Assembly (NCBI GenBank): GCA_002082585.1
Contig: CP020563.1
Coordinates: 1,172,001-1,236,000 of the forward strand
Direction of reading: 5' to 3'
DNA from: Kitasatospora albolonga
GTDB lineage: Bacteria > Actinomycetota > Actinomycetes > Streptomycetales > Streptomycetaceae
Length of the DNA: 64,000 nucleotides
In this document: positions 37,811 to 45,228 of the stretch, piece by piece
How the letters are laid out: the number at the start of each line of letters is the position of its first letter
Numbering within the stretch: position 1 is the first letter of the stretch
Translations under genes and position numbers: made by a program
The notes under the pieces: generated by a model
Told to the model about the DNA's origin: nothing
Seen by the model: only the letters and a program-made list of their open reading frames with translations
Databases searched by the model: none

Positions 37811-38620
37811 TCAGGGGCCGGTCGCCGCCCCCGGGGCCGCCGCTCCCGCTCCGGTGGTCTCCTCCCACTTCTGCTGGAGGCGGTTCATGCCGCCCAGCCA
37901 GCGGTCGGGGTCGGCGGCGCGGGCCTGGTGGTACCCGGCGACCTCGGGGTGCGGCAGGACCAGGAAACGGTCGGCCGCCATCGCGTCGAACAGCGCGTCG
38001 GCGACGGCATCCGGCTCGACGGCGCCGGGGGCGAGGACCAGTTCACCGGCCGAACCGGCGGCGGTGAGCATATCGGTGCGTACGCCCTGCGGGCAGATCG
38101 CGTGGACCTTGACGCCCCGGTGGCGGTAGGTGAGCGAGAGCCATTCGGCGAAGGCGACCGCCCCGTGCTTGGTCACGCTGTACGGGGCCGCGCCGATCAT
38201 CGTCAGCAGTCCGGCGGCGGACGCGGTGGTGACGAAGCGCCCGCCGCCCCGCTCCAGCCACTGCGGCAGCAGGGCCCTGGCGGCACGGACATGGGCCATC
38301 ACATTGACGTCCCAGGCGGCGGCCCAGACCTCCTCGTCGGCGAACGCGTCGCCGGGCGAGGCGAGTCCGGCGTTGGCGCAGTAGACGTCCACCGTGCCGC
38401 CCAGCGCGTCGCGAGCGGCCGCCACGACGCCCGAGGCGTCCCCGGCGACGGCGATCCCGCCGATCTCCCGCGCGAGCGGCTCGATGCGCGCGGGGTCCAG
38501 GTCGTTGACGACGACCCGCGCTCCCCCGGCGGCGAACCTGCGGGCCAGGGCGGCGCCGATACCGCCTCCGGCTCCCGTGACCACCACACCGGCGCCCCGC
38601 ACCGTGTCCATCGCCGCCAT
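37811..38620 (-). CDS. Short-chain dehydrogenase/reductase
   Basis: A 269-residue SDR. The cofactor motif is VVVTGAGGGIGAALARRFA with NDLDP after strand 2 (NAD preference). The NAG motif is CANAGLASPG, and the active site is TTASAAG...YSVTKHG (Ser, Tyr, Lys). The tail is Ala/Gly-rich. It lies upstream of the TetR gene on the same strand (166 bases apart) and has the shared operator 65 bases before its start, so it may be a hydroxyacyl-CoA or related dehydrogenase in the same regulon. Substrate unknown. Confidence 0.9.
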   Translation of the reverse strand: MAAMDTVRGAGVVVTGAGGGIGAALARRFAAGGARVVVNDLDPARIEPLAREIGGIAVAGDASGVVAAARDALGGTVDVYCANAGLASPGDAFADEEVWAAAWDVNVMAHVRAARALLPQWLERGGGRFVTTASAAGLLTMIGAAPYSVTKHGAVAFAEWLSLTYRHRGVKVHAICPQGVRTDMLTAAGSAGELVLAPGAVEPDAVADALFDAMAADRFLVLPHPEVAGYHQARAADPDRWLGGMNRLQQKWEETTGAGAAAPGAATGP

Positions 38621-38684
38621 CCCGTCCCTCCGCCTTCCGGTCCGTGCGTCCGTACATGCGTCCGCGCTTCCGTTCGCACCGGCA

Positions 38685-38704
38685 GACTAACCGGTCGGTA
38701 TGTC
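38685..38704. promoter_or_regulatory. TetR-type operator upstream of the SDR gene
   Basis: On the minus strand this reads GACATACCGACCGGTTAGTC; arms GAC..ACCG / CGGT..GTC form a 20-bp imperfect palindrome. The first 15 bases match the site at 33045-33059 with a single change. It lies 65-84 bases before the SDR start. Confidence 0.65.
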
Positions 38705-38858
38705 GTCGCGGAAGGGCGGGCGCGGCGGTCGCGGGAGCCGGCGGAGGGCGGCGGTCCGGCGCGCGGACATCGGGGCGGCCCGGGTCGTTCCGTACGGCTC
38801 CCGGCCGCGCTAGCGTGCGTGGCCATGACAGTCGGCGCACGATCATGGAGGTAGCGGA

Positions 38859-40133
38859 ATGAATCTGTCCCGACGTGGTGTGCTGGCCGCCGGAGGCGCC
38901 GTGGGGGCGCTCGCGGTGACAGCGGCGGGCAGCGCTCCCGCCGCCGCATCGGCCGCTTCCGTACGGGGCCGGGGCCGCCCCCGGGTCCGTACCGGCTTCG
39001 ACCGGCTGGCCGCCGACGGCTACCGGCTGCTGCGGGGGCAGAAGGTCGGGGTCGTCACCAACCCGACCGGCGTGACCGCCGACGTACGGCACATCGTCGA
39101 TGTGATGCACCCGGACGCCCGCGTGGACCTGACCGCCGTCTTCGGCCCCGAGCACGGCTTCCGGGGCACCGCGCAGGCGGGCGGTTCGGAGGGGCGGTAC
39201 GACGACCCGGCGACCGGGCTGCCGGTCTACGACACGTACCTCAAGAGCGGGCAGGACCTCGCGGACATCTTCACCGCGTCGGGCGTGGACACGGTGCTGT
39301 TCGACATCCAGGACGCGGGTGCGCGCTTCTACACGTACATCTGGACGCTGTACGACTGCATGGAGGCGGCGGCGCTCGCGGGCAAGCGCCTGGTGGTGCT
39401 GGACCGGCCCAACCCGGTGACCGGGCGGGCGGCGCTGGGGCCGGTGCTGGACCCGGCGTTCGCCACGTTCGTGGGCCGCCGGGAGATCGCCCAGGCGCAC
39501 GGGATGACGGTGGCGGAGCTGGCGCTCCTCTTCAACGCGGAGTTCCTGCGGGCCGATCCTGTGCGGCTGGAGGTGGTGACGATGTCGGGGTGGCGGCGCT
39601 CGGACTTCTTCGACGACACCGGGCTGCCCTGGGTGCCGCCGAGCCCGAACATGCCGACGCCGGAGACGGCCCTCGTCTACTCCGGCACCTGTCTCTTCGA
39701 GGGCACCAACCTCTCCGAGGGCCGGGGCACCACGCGCCCCTTCGAACTGCTCGGCGCGGAGGGCATCGACCGCCACTGGGCGGCGGCCGTGAACGCGCTG
39801 CGGCTGCCGGGGGTCGCCTTCCGGGAGGCGTACTTCGCGCCCACGTTCTCCAAGTTCCAGGGGAAGACGGTGGGCGGGGTGCAGGTGCACGTCCAGGACC
39901 GGGAGGTCTTCGACCCGGTCCGTACGGGGATCGCCCTGCTGGTGACGGCGAAGCAGACGTGGAGCGGCTTCGCCTGGCGCCCGGACCACTGGATCGACAA
40001 GCTCACCGGGAACACCCGGGTCCGCACCATGATCGACGCGGGGGCGGACACGGACGCGGTGGTGGCCGCGTGGCGGAGCGACCTGACAGCGTTCCGGGCG
40101 AAGCGGCGGAGGTATCTGCGGTACGAGGGGTAG
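38859..40133 (+). CDS. Exported exo-beta-N-acetylmuramidase NamZ-like (DUF1343) protein
   Basis: A 424-residue protein with a Tat-type signal: MNLSRRGVLAAGGAVGALAV with the twin-arginine SRRGVLA, cleaved after ASA/AAA. The mature part matches DUF1343/NamZ: GFDRLAADGYRLLRGQKVGVVTN in its early part, VFGPEHGFRG, GLPVYDTY, FDIQDAGARFYTYIWTL, LDRPNPV, and PSPNMPTPETALVYSGTCLFEGTN. NamZ releases MurNAc from the non-reducing ends of peptidoglycan, so a cell-wall turnover role is likely. It has a weak ribosome site (GGAGGTAGCGGA). Confidence 0.9.
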   Translation: MNLSRRGVLAAGGAVGALAVTAAGSAPAAASAASVRGRGRPRVRTGFDRLAADGYRLLRGQKVGVVTNPTGVTADVRHIVDVMHPDARVDLTAVFGPEHGFRGTAQAGGSEGRYDDPATGLPVYDTYLKSGQDLADIFTASGVDTVLFDIQDAGARFYTYIWTLYDCMEAAALAGKRLVVLDRPNPVTGRAALGPVLDPAFATFVGRREIAQAHGMTVAELALLFNAEFLRADPVRLEVVTMSGWRRSDFFDDTGLPWVPPSPNMPTPETALVYSGTCLFEGTNLSEGRGTTRPFELLGAEGIDRHWAAAVNALRLPGVAFREAYFAPTFSKFQGKTVGGVQVHVQDREVFDPVRTGIALLVTAKQTWSGFAWRPDHWIDKLTGNTRVRTMIDAGADTDAVVAAWRSDLTAFRAKRRRYLRYEG

Positions 40134-40191
40134 CGCGGGCGAGGCCGGGACGGGGCGCGGCGTTCCTGCGGGAGGGCGGCCCGCACCCGCC

Positions 40192-40268
40192 GGTCCCAGG
40201 CCGTGAGGCCCCCGCCCGCAGGTCCCAGGCCATGAGAGCGCCGCCGCCTGCCGGTCTCAGCCCGTGAG
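40192..40268. repeat. Three imperfect copies of a 16-nt motif at the 3' end of the GNAT gene
   Basis: GGTCCCAGGCCGTGAG (40192), GGTCCCAGGCCATGAG (40221) and GGTCTCAGCCCGTGAG (40253), spaced 29 and 32 bases. The last copy covers the GNAT stop codon, so the first two look like downstream duplications of the gene's end. Confidence 0.6.
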
Positions 40269-40739
40269 GTCCAGATCGCCGAGGTACTCGCCGTCGCTCG
40301 TCAGGCCGCGCTTGCGGTAGCCGAGCCGGAGGTAGAACTCCTCCGGACCGCCCTCGCCGGGGTGCCAGGTCACGGTCGAGACCGTCCCGCCCCGGCGGCG
40401 GATCTCCTCGTTCACCGCGCCCACCGCGAAGCGCCCGTACCCCCGGCCCTGCTCACCGGCGGCTATGGCCAGCCGCCAGAGGCCGGAGCGGCGCGGGGCG
40501 TCCGGCACATCGGCGTCGTAGTCGAACCGGGCGTCGAAAAAGGCCATCACGAAGCCGACGATGCGGTCGCCGTCATGGATCAGCCGGGGCCAGGCGACAC
40601 CGGGGTGCACATATGCCTCGGCCAACGACTGCGCGACCGGCGAGACGAACTTCCGCTGTTCGGGCGCGACTTCCAGCCGACAGGCGTCGAGCACCGTGTC
40701 GGGGGTGACCTCTTCGAGGCGGGGAGAAACTGCTGTCAT
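40257..40739 (-). CDS. GNAT-family acetyltransferase
   Basis: A 160-residue N-acetyltransferase (ATG at 40739; the frame is open to 40865 but that extension has no family character). The acetyl-CoA-binding motif A is LWRLAIAAGEQGRGYGRFAV (R/QxxGxG/A as EQGRGYG), and the C-terminal STVTWHPGEGGPEEFYLRLGYRKRG is typical. It probably acetylates a small amine; the substrate is unknown. It diverges from the zinc-ribbon gene. Confidence 0.87.
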   Translation of the reverse strand: MTAVSPRLEEVTPDTVLDACRLEVAPEQRKFVSPVAQSLAEAYVHPGVAWPRLIHDGDRIVGFVMAFFDARFDYDADVPDAPRRSGLWRLAIAAGEQGRGYGRFAVGAVNEEIRRRGGTVSTVTWHPGEGGPEEFYLRLGYRKRGLTSDGEYLGDLDLTG

Positions 40740-41016
40740 GAGGGCAGCCAACCGCACCCGCCCGAGGCTCCGCCACTCTTTTCCCCTGGTCAGCGCGGCG
40801 GGAACGGACGGCACCCCGGTACGGGTGCCCCGAGGGCCCCGCACGGCCGCGCGCCCTCTCACCACCCATGCGCGCGCCGTTCCGCTTCAGCCCGTGTCGC
40901 CCTTCCCACATGGGGAGTCTCGGCCAATGGAAGGTTTCCATCTTTCGATGGAGCCGAAACGGGCAGGCGTACGTCCACTCCTTGACGCCGAAGGACGAAC
41001 GACGGAGGTGGCAGAC

Positions 41017-41637
41017 ATGGCCGGTTTCCGGAGTCTTGCGAGACAGGTTCGCGATCCGCGGGGCGATCTGGCCCTGCGGCGGTACTCGCTGCGCAAGTGC
41101 CTGGAGAGATTCGCCCCCTACGGTCACCGGGCGACCTGGGACCATCTGTGCGCCCGGCACGGGATCGATCCCGAGGACCGGGCCCCCGATCCGGCGCGGC
41201 TGCTGAGCGCCCTGGAGGAGCTGGAGGAGGCGCGGGCCATCTGGCTCGCGTACGAGGCGGGGTTCGCCGAGCGGCGGCGGCGCGAGAAGCACGAGGGCCT
41301 GCGGCGGCCCGGCGCGTTCGACGACTGGCACCGCCGGACGTGGGGCGGCCACGGGGTGGCCCGCTGCGCGGACCCGGAGGTCCACCCCAGCGAACCGCTC
41401 GCCGAGGTGCTGCGGCGGCTGATCTCCGCGCTCGGCTCCGGCCCCGGCTCCGCCTGCCCGGTCTGCGCGGACACCGGGATCGAGTGGCGGCAGGAACGGG
41501 AGCGCGGGCACGAGGCGTGGTCGGGGCCGGTGTGCACGGGGTGCGGGATCGCGGTGCCGCAGCCGGTGCTGACGGACCGCACGCTGGCCCGGGCCCGGCT
41601 GGTACGGCACCGGAGGCTCGCGGCGGCGGCCGCGTAG
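41017..41637 (+). CDS. Conserved hypothetical protein with C-terminal zinc ribbon
   Basis: A 206-residue protein, ATG at 41017 after GGAGG. It opens MAGFRSLARQVRDPRGDLALRR, is Arg-rich and helical (LEELEEARAIWLAYEAGFAERRRREKHEG in two stretches), and ends with a zinc-ribbon-like CPVCADTGIEW...CTGCGIAVPQP (two CxxC pairs ~24 residues apart). I do not recognise the family. The 277-base upstream gap shared with the GNAT gene holds small inverted repeats (40927-40951) and nothing else evident. A nucleic-acid-binding role is a guess from the ribbon. Confidence 0.75.
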   Translation: MAGFRSLARQVRDPRGDLALRRYSLRKCLERFAPYGHRATWDHLCARHGIDPEDRAPDPARLLSALEELEEARAIWLAYEAGFAERRRREKHEGLRRPGAFDDWHRRTWGGHGVARCADPEVHPSEPLAEVLRRLISALGSGPGSACPVCADTGIEWRQERERGHEAWSGPVCTGCGIAVPQPVLTDRTLARARLVRHRRLAAAAA

Positions 41638-41730
41638 GACGGGTCCCGGGATGCACCACCGGGGACCGCCGCGGTGGCCCCCCGGGCGTTCCCGGGCCCG
41701 TTGTCAGTGGCGGATGTCACCATCGGGGAC

Positions 41731-42456
41731 ATGATCCAGGTCTGCCTGAACGGCCGGCGCGGTGCGGACGCCTCGGCGGCCGTGCCCCTGTCCCCCGAAG
41801 CGCTGGCCCGGTCGGCGGCCGAGGCCGTCGCCGCCGGTGCCACGGACATCCATGTGCATCCGCGGACCCCCTGCGGGCAGGACACGCTCTCGCCCCGGGT
41901 GGTGGCCGCGACGCTGACGGCGATACGGGCGGCGGTGCGGGTCCCGGTCGGGGTGACGACGGGCGTCTGGGCTGAGCCCGATCCGGTGCGCCGGGTCGAG
42001 CGGGTGCGGGCGTGGACGGTGCTGCCCGACCACGCCTCGGTCGACTGGCACGAGCCGGGCGCCGAGGAGCTGGCCGCCGCGCTGCTGGAGCGGGGCGTGG
42101 GCGTGGAGGCCGTGCTCCGGTCGGGCACGGAGGGGCACCGCCTCTTCCGGCGCTCCCCCCGGGCGTCCGAGGTGGCACGGGTGCTGGCCGGGGTCACCGA
42201 CACGGACCCGGCGACGGCGACCGGCTCCGCCCGGCTGCTCCTCGCCGAGATCGGCACCGCCCACGGCCGCCCGGTGCTGCTGCACGGGGAGGAGGGCGGG
42301 GCGTGGCCGGTGGCCGCCCTGGCCTTCCGGCTCGGCCTCGGTACGCGGATCGGCGCGGAGGACGTGACGGTGCTGCCGGACGGCCGCCCCGCCCGCTCGA
42401 ACGCGGAACTGGTCGCGGCGGCGGTGCGGTTGCGGCAGGCGGCGGCGGCAGCCTAA
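41731..42456 (+). CDS. BKACE-family (3-keto-5-aminohexanoate cleavage) enzyme
   Basis: A 241-residue TIM-barrel protein; the ATG at 41731 starts MIQVCLNGRRGADASAAVPL. The zinc-binding HxH motif is DIHVHPRTP, followed by RVPVGVTTGVWAEPDP and, late, VLLHGEE and LGLGTRIGAEDVTVLPDGR. These enzymes condense beta-keto acids with acetyl-CoA. This member is shorter than the ~275-residue reference enzymes, as is common in Streptomyces. The substrate is unknown. Its stop overlaps the soxR stop by 4 bases (convergent). Confidence 0.88.
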   Translation: MIQVCLNGRRGADASAAVPLSPEALARSAAEAVAAGATDIHVHPRTPCGQDTLSPRVVAATLTAIRAAVRVPVGVTTGVWAEPDPVRRVERVRAWTVLPDHASVDWHEPGAEELAAALLERGVGVEAVLRSGTEGHRLFRRSPRASEVARVLAGVTDTDPATATGSARLLLAEIGTAHGRPVLLHGEEGGAWPVAALAFRLGLGTRIGAEDVTVLPDGRPARSNAELVAAAVRLRQAAAAA

Positions 42457-42980
42457 GGAGTCTCCTCCGGGGCCGGGGCCGGGGCCGGGGCCGCGCCCGG
42501 GGCCGGGGCCTCCGCCGGGTTCTTCCTGCGCTCGGGCATCAGACGCGAACCGGTGATCCGTTCGCCGGAGATGTCGTCGGGGTTGGACAGCACGCAGGTC
42601 TCCAGCGACAGGCACCCGCAGCCGATGCAGTCGGTCAGATGGTCGCGCAGCCGGTGCAACTGCGTGATGCGCTCGTCCAGTTCCCGGCGCCATGCCTCGG
42701 AGAGACGGGCCCAGTCCTCCCGGTTCGGCGTGCGCTCCTCGGGCAGTTCGGCGAGTGCGTCCCGGATCGTGGCCAGCGGGATGCCGACGCGCTGGGCCGC
42801 CCGTACGAAGGCGACCCGGCGGAGTGTGTCGCGCGCGTAGCGGCGCTGGTTGCCGCTGGTGCGGCGGCTGCTGATCAGGCCCTTGGACTCGTAGAAGTGC
42901 AGGGCGGAGACGGCGGCGCCGCTGCGCGCCGAGAGCTGACCGACCGAGAGTTCGCAGAGTGTCTGTGGGATCTGGGGCAC
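42453..42980 (-). CDS. soxR: Redox-sensitive MerR-family activator SoxR
   Basis: A 175-residue [2Fe-2S] regulator. The N-terminal MerR HTH reads LSVGQLSARSGAAVSALHFYE then KGLISSRRTSGNQRRYARD. A dimerisation helix follows, then the cluster ligands CIGCGCLSLETC (C-x2-C-x-C-x5-C). In Streptomyces SoxR responds to redox-active metabolites such as actinorhodin and activates a few genes elsewhere. The ~30-residue C-terminal tail is an Ala/Pro repeat encoded by GGGGCC units. I did not find a clear SoxR box in the divergent gap to maoC. Confidence 0.95.
   Translation of the reverse strand: MPQIPQTLCELSVGQLSARSGAAVSALHFYESKGLISSRRTSGNQRRYARDTLRRVAFVRAAQRVGIPLATIRDALAELPEERTPNREDWARLSEAWRRELDERITQLHRLRDHLTDCIGCGCLSLETCVLSNPDDISGERITGSRLMPERRKNPAEAPAPGAAPAPAPAPEETP
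42469..42510. repeat. GGGGCC hexanucleotide repeat in the soxR 3' end
   Basis: Four perfect GGGGCC units (42469-42492) and two more (42499-42510) encode the Ala-Pro tail of SoxR on the minus strand. The plus strand is G-run-rich and could form quadruplexes; repeat number may vary between strains. Confidence 0.85.
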
Positions 42981-43100
42981 TCCTCAGATGCTACTGCTCC
43001 CCCGGCGGACCCCTCCCCAGCCGTTCTCCCGATCGCGTTCTTCCGGCCGCTCCCCCGGGCGCTCTCCCGCTCGTTGACAGGAAGCCACCGCGCAACGATG

Positions 43101-43117
43101 CTGAGCAAGCGCTTGGA
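43101..43117. promoter_or_regulatory. KstR2-like TetR operator upstream of maoC
   Basis: CTGAGCAAGCGCTTGGA contains AGCAAGCGCTTGGA, matching the KstR2-type pattern AnCAAGnnCTTGnT except the last base. The 14-mer CTGAGCAAGCGCTT recurs exactly at 51240-51253 before the TetR gene at 50563-51192. It lies 47-63 bases before the maoC start. Confidence 0.65.
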
Positions 43118-43163
43118 CATCGCGCCGGAAGGTGCGGAGAACCGGAAGGCAGGGACCGGGAAC

Positions 43164-43625
43164 ATGGCAGAGCCGAAGATCTTCACGTCCGCGCAGGAGC
43201 TGCGCGACGGCGTGGGCGAGCAGCTGGGGTACAGCGACTGGCTGGAGGTCGACCAGAAGCGGATCGACCTGTTCGCCGAGGCGACCGGCGACCACCAGTG
43301 GATTCATGTGGACCCGGAGCGCGCGGCGGCCGGACCGTTCGGCACGACCATCGCGCACGGCTATCTGACGCTCTCGCTGCTGCCCGCGCTGGTGCCGCAG
43401 GTGATGCGCGTCGAGGGCATGAAGATGGGCATCAACTACGGCACCAACAAGGTCCGTTTCCCCGCCACCGTTCCCGTCGGCTCCCGGCTGCGGGCCACCG
43501 CCGTACTGAGGAGCGTGGCGGAGGCCGGGGGCGGTGTGCAGGTCACGGCCGTCGTCACGGTCGAGCGCGAGGGCAGCGAGAAGCCGGCCTGCGTCGCCGA
43601 GTCGGTGTCGCGCTACTACTTCTGA
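43164..43625 (+). CDS. MaoC-family (R)-specific enoyl-CoA hydratase
   Basis: A 153-residue hot-dog-fold hydratase. Motifs are LFAEATGDHQWIHVDPERAA (catalytic Asp and His of the hydratase-2 motif), GPFGTTIAHGYLTLSLLPAL and NYGTNKVRFPATVPVGSRLR. It hydrates trans-2-enoyl-CoA in fatty acid or sterol side-chain breakdown. A KstR2-like operator upstream suggests control by the TetR protein at 50.6 kb. It diverges from soxR. Confidence 0.93.
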   Translation: MAEPKIFTSAQELRDGVGEQLGYSDWLEVDQKRIDLFAEATGDHQWIHVDPERAAAGPFGTTIAHGYLTLSLLPALVPQVMRVEGMKMGINYGTNKVRFPATVPVGSRLRATAVLRSVAEAGGGVQVTAVVTVEREGSEKPACVAESVSRYYF

Positions 43626-43639
43626 CCGCGCGCTTCCTG

Positions 43640-43660
43640 CCCGGACCGGGACGGTCCGGG
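43640..43660. terminator. Terminator between maoC and urtE
   Basis: A 9-bp stem CCCGGACCG / CGGTCCGGG, loop 3 nt, between convergent stops (43625 and 43697). Confidence 0.8.
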
Positions 43661-43687
43661 AGGAGGGGCAGGAGGGGCAGGAGGGGC
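43661..43687. repeat. Three-copy 9-nt tandem repeat AGGAGGGGC
   Basis: Three perfect adjacent units directly after the maoC/urtE terminator hairpin; 10 bases remain before the urtE stop. Probably slippage. Confidence 0.8.
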
Positions 43688-43696
43688 AGGTGGCGC

Positions 43697-44404
43697 TCAC
43701 ACGCTCAGCGCCTCCCGGACCGTCCGCTCCGCCCCCGTGCCGCCCTCGCCCGACAATGTGACCCGGCCCGCCTCCAGGACGTAGTAGCGCTCCGCCGCCC
43801 GCATGGCGAAGCCCACGTGCTGTTCGACAAGGAGGACACAGAGGCCGCCGCGCGCGGCCAGGGAGAGGATCGTCGTCTCGATCTCGGCGACGACGGAGGG
43901 CTGGATGCCCTCGGTCGGCTCGTCGAGGAGGAGGAGCCGGGGGCGGGTGACGAGGGCGCGGGCGATGGCGAGCTGCTGACGCTGGCCGCCGGAGAGGAGT
44001 CCGGCGCGGCGGTGGGAGAGTTCACGGAGTACGGGGAAGAGGTCGAGGGCCTCGGCCATGGCGTCCCGGCCGCCCCCGCGCGGGGAGCTGTCGGCGACGA
44101 GCCGGAGGTTCTCGGCGGTCGTCAGGTGGGGGAAGGACTGCTGGCCCTGGGGGACGTACGCCATGCCCCGGGCGACGCGCTGGTGCGGGGCCAGGCGGGT
44201 GATGTCCTCGCCGTCGAGGAGGACGGTCCCGTGCGACGGCCTGATGAGGCCCATGGCGGTGCGCAGGAGGGTGCTCTTTCCGGCCCCGTTGTGGCCGAGG
44301 ACGGCGGCGACGCCGTCGTGCGGCACGGCCGCGGTCACACCGTGCAGGACGGTGGTGCGGTCGTAGCCCGCGCGGACGTCGTTGATCTCCAGCACGGCGG
44401 TCAC
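43697..44404 (-). CDS. urtE: Urea ABC transporter ATP-binding protein UrtE
   Basis: A 235-residue ATPase of the branched-chain/urea (LivF-like) type. Walker A GHNGAGKST, signature LLSGGQRQQLAIARAL, Walker B LLLLDEPTEGIQPS, H-loop EQHVGF. The IQPS following Walker B is the UrtE form. It powers urea import together with UrtD. It overlaps urtD by 4 bases and is the last gene of urtABCDE. Confidence 0.94.
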   Translation of the reverse strand: MTAVLEINDVRAGYDRTTVLHGVTAAVPHDGVAAVLGHNGAGKSTLLRTAMGLIRPSHGTVLLDGEDITRLAPHQRVARGMAYVPQGQQSFPHLTTAENLRLVADSSPRGGGRDAMAEALDLFPVLRELSHRRAGLLSGGQRQQLAIARALVTRPRLLLLDEPTEGIQPSVVAEIETTILSLAARGGLCVLLVEQHVGFAMRAAERYYVLEAGRVTLSGEGGTGAERTVREALSV

Positions 44405-45228
44405 ACCTCTTCTCGGACGGCGGCGGGGGATGGGGCGGCAACGGGAGCGGCGGCCGGAGGATCGGATTCCGCGGCACGGCCGGACTCGGGTTCCGCGGCC
44501 CGGCCGAGGTAGACCTCCTGGACCTTGGCGTCGGCCCGGACCTGGGCGACCGTCCCCTCGCTGAGCACCTTGCCCGCGTGCAGGACGCTGACGCTGCGGG
44601 CGAAGGAGCGCATGAAGTCCATGTCGTGCTCGATGACGACGACGGTGCGGTCCTCGCTGATCCGCTGGAGCAAGGCGCCGGTGGACTCCCGCTCGTCGTG
44701 GCTCATCCCGGCGACGGGCTCGTCCAGCAGGAGCAGCTTCACGTCCTGGACGAGCAGCATGCCGATCTCCAGGCTCTGCTTCTGGCCATGGGCCAGCACC
44801 CCGGCCGGGCGGTGGCGGAGCGCGGTCAGGCCGGTGGTCTCCAGGGCCCTGCCCACCGCGTCGGGCAGGTGCTTGCGGCGCCGGAGCAGGTTCAGCGCGC
44901 CGCGTCCGGCCCCCGCCGCGATGTCGAGGTTCTGCTCGACGGTCAGCTGCTCGAAGACCGTCGCCGTCTGGAAGGTGCGGCCGATACCCCGGCGCGCGAT
45001 GCGGTGCACGGGCTCGCCGATGATCTCCGCGCCGCCGAACCGGATCGATCCGCTCGCCCGCACCAGGCCGGTGACGGCGTCCACCAGGGTGGTCTTGCCC
45101 GCGCCGTTCGGCCCGATCAGGAAGCGCAGGTCACCCGGGGGAATGTCCAGATCGACGCCGTCGACGGCGCTGACACCCCCGTCGAACGTCACCCGCAGAT
45201 CGCGGACGGTCAGTCCCTCGCCGCTCAT
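44401..45228 (-). CDS. urtD: Urea ABC transporter ATP-binding protein UrtD
   Basis: A 275-residue LivG-like ATPase. The ATG at 45228 overlaps the urtC stop by 4 bases. Walker A IGPNGAGKTTLVDAVTG, ABC-signature position LAHGQKQSLEIGMLL (AHGQKQ in place of LSGGQ, usual for UrtD), Walker B LLLLDEPVAGMSHDE, H-loop VIEHDMDFMRS. It has a ~30-residue low-complexity tail. It is a heteromeric partner of UrtE. Confidence 0.94.
   Translation of the reverse strand: MSGEGLTVRDLRVTFDGGVSAVDGVDLDIPPGDLRFLIGPNGAGKTTLVDAVTGLVRASGSIRFGGAEIIGEPVHRIARRGIGRTFQTATVFEQLTVEQNLDIAAGAGRGALNLLRRRKHLPDAVGRALETTGLTALRHRPAGVLAHGQKQSLEIGMLLVQDVKLLLLDEPVAGMSHDERESTGALLQRISEDRTVVVIEHDMDFMRSFARSVSVLHAGKVLSEGTVAQVRADAKVQEVYLGRAAEPESGRAAESDPPAAAPVAAPSPAAVREEV

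Noticed and set aside
42981..43163. SoxR box in the soxR-maoC gap
   Set aside because: No CCTCAAG-type dyad was found; the only clear site there is the KstR2-like one.
43661..43687. AGGAGGGGC tandem repeat as a set of ribosome sites
   Set aside because: No start codon follows on the plus strand and a terminator precedes it; slippage is simpler.
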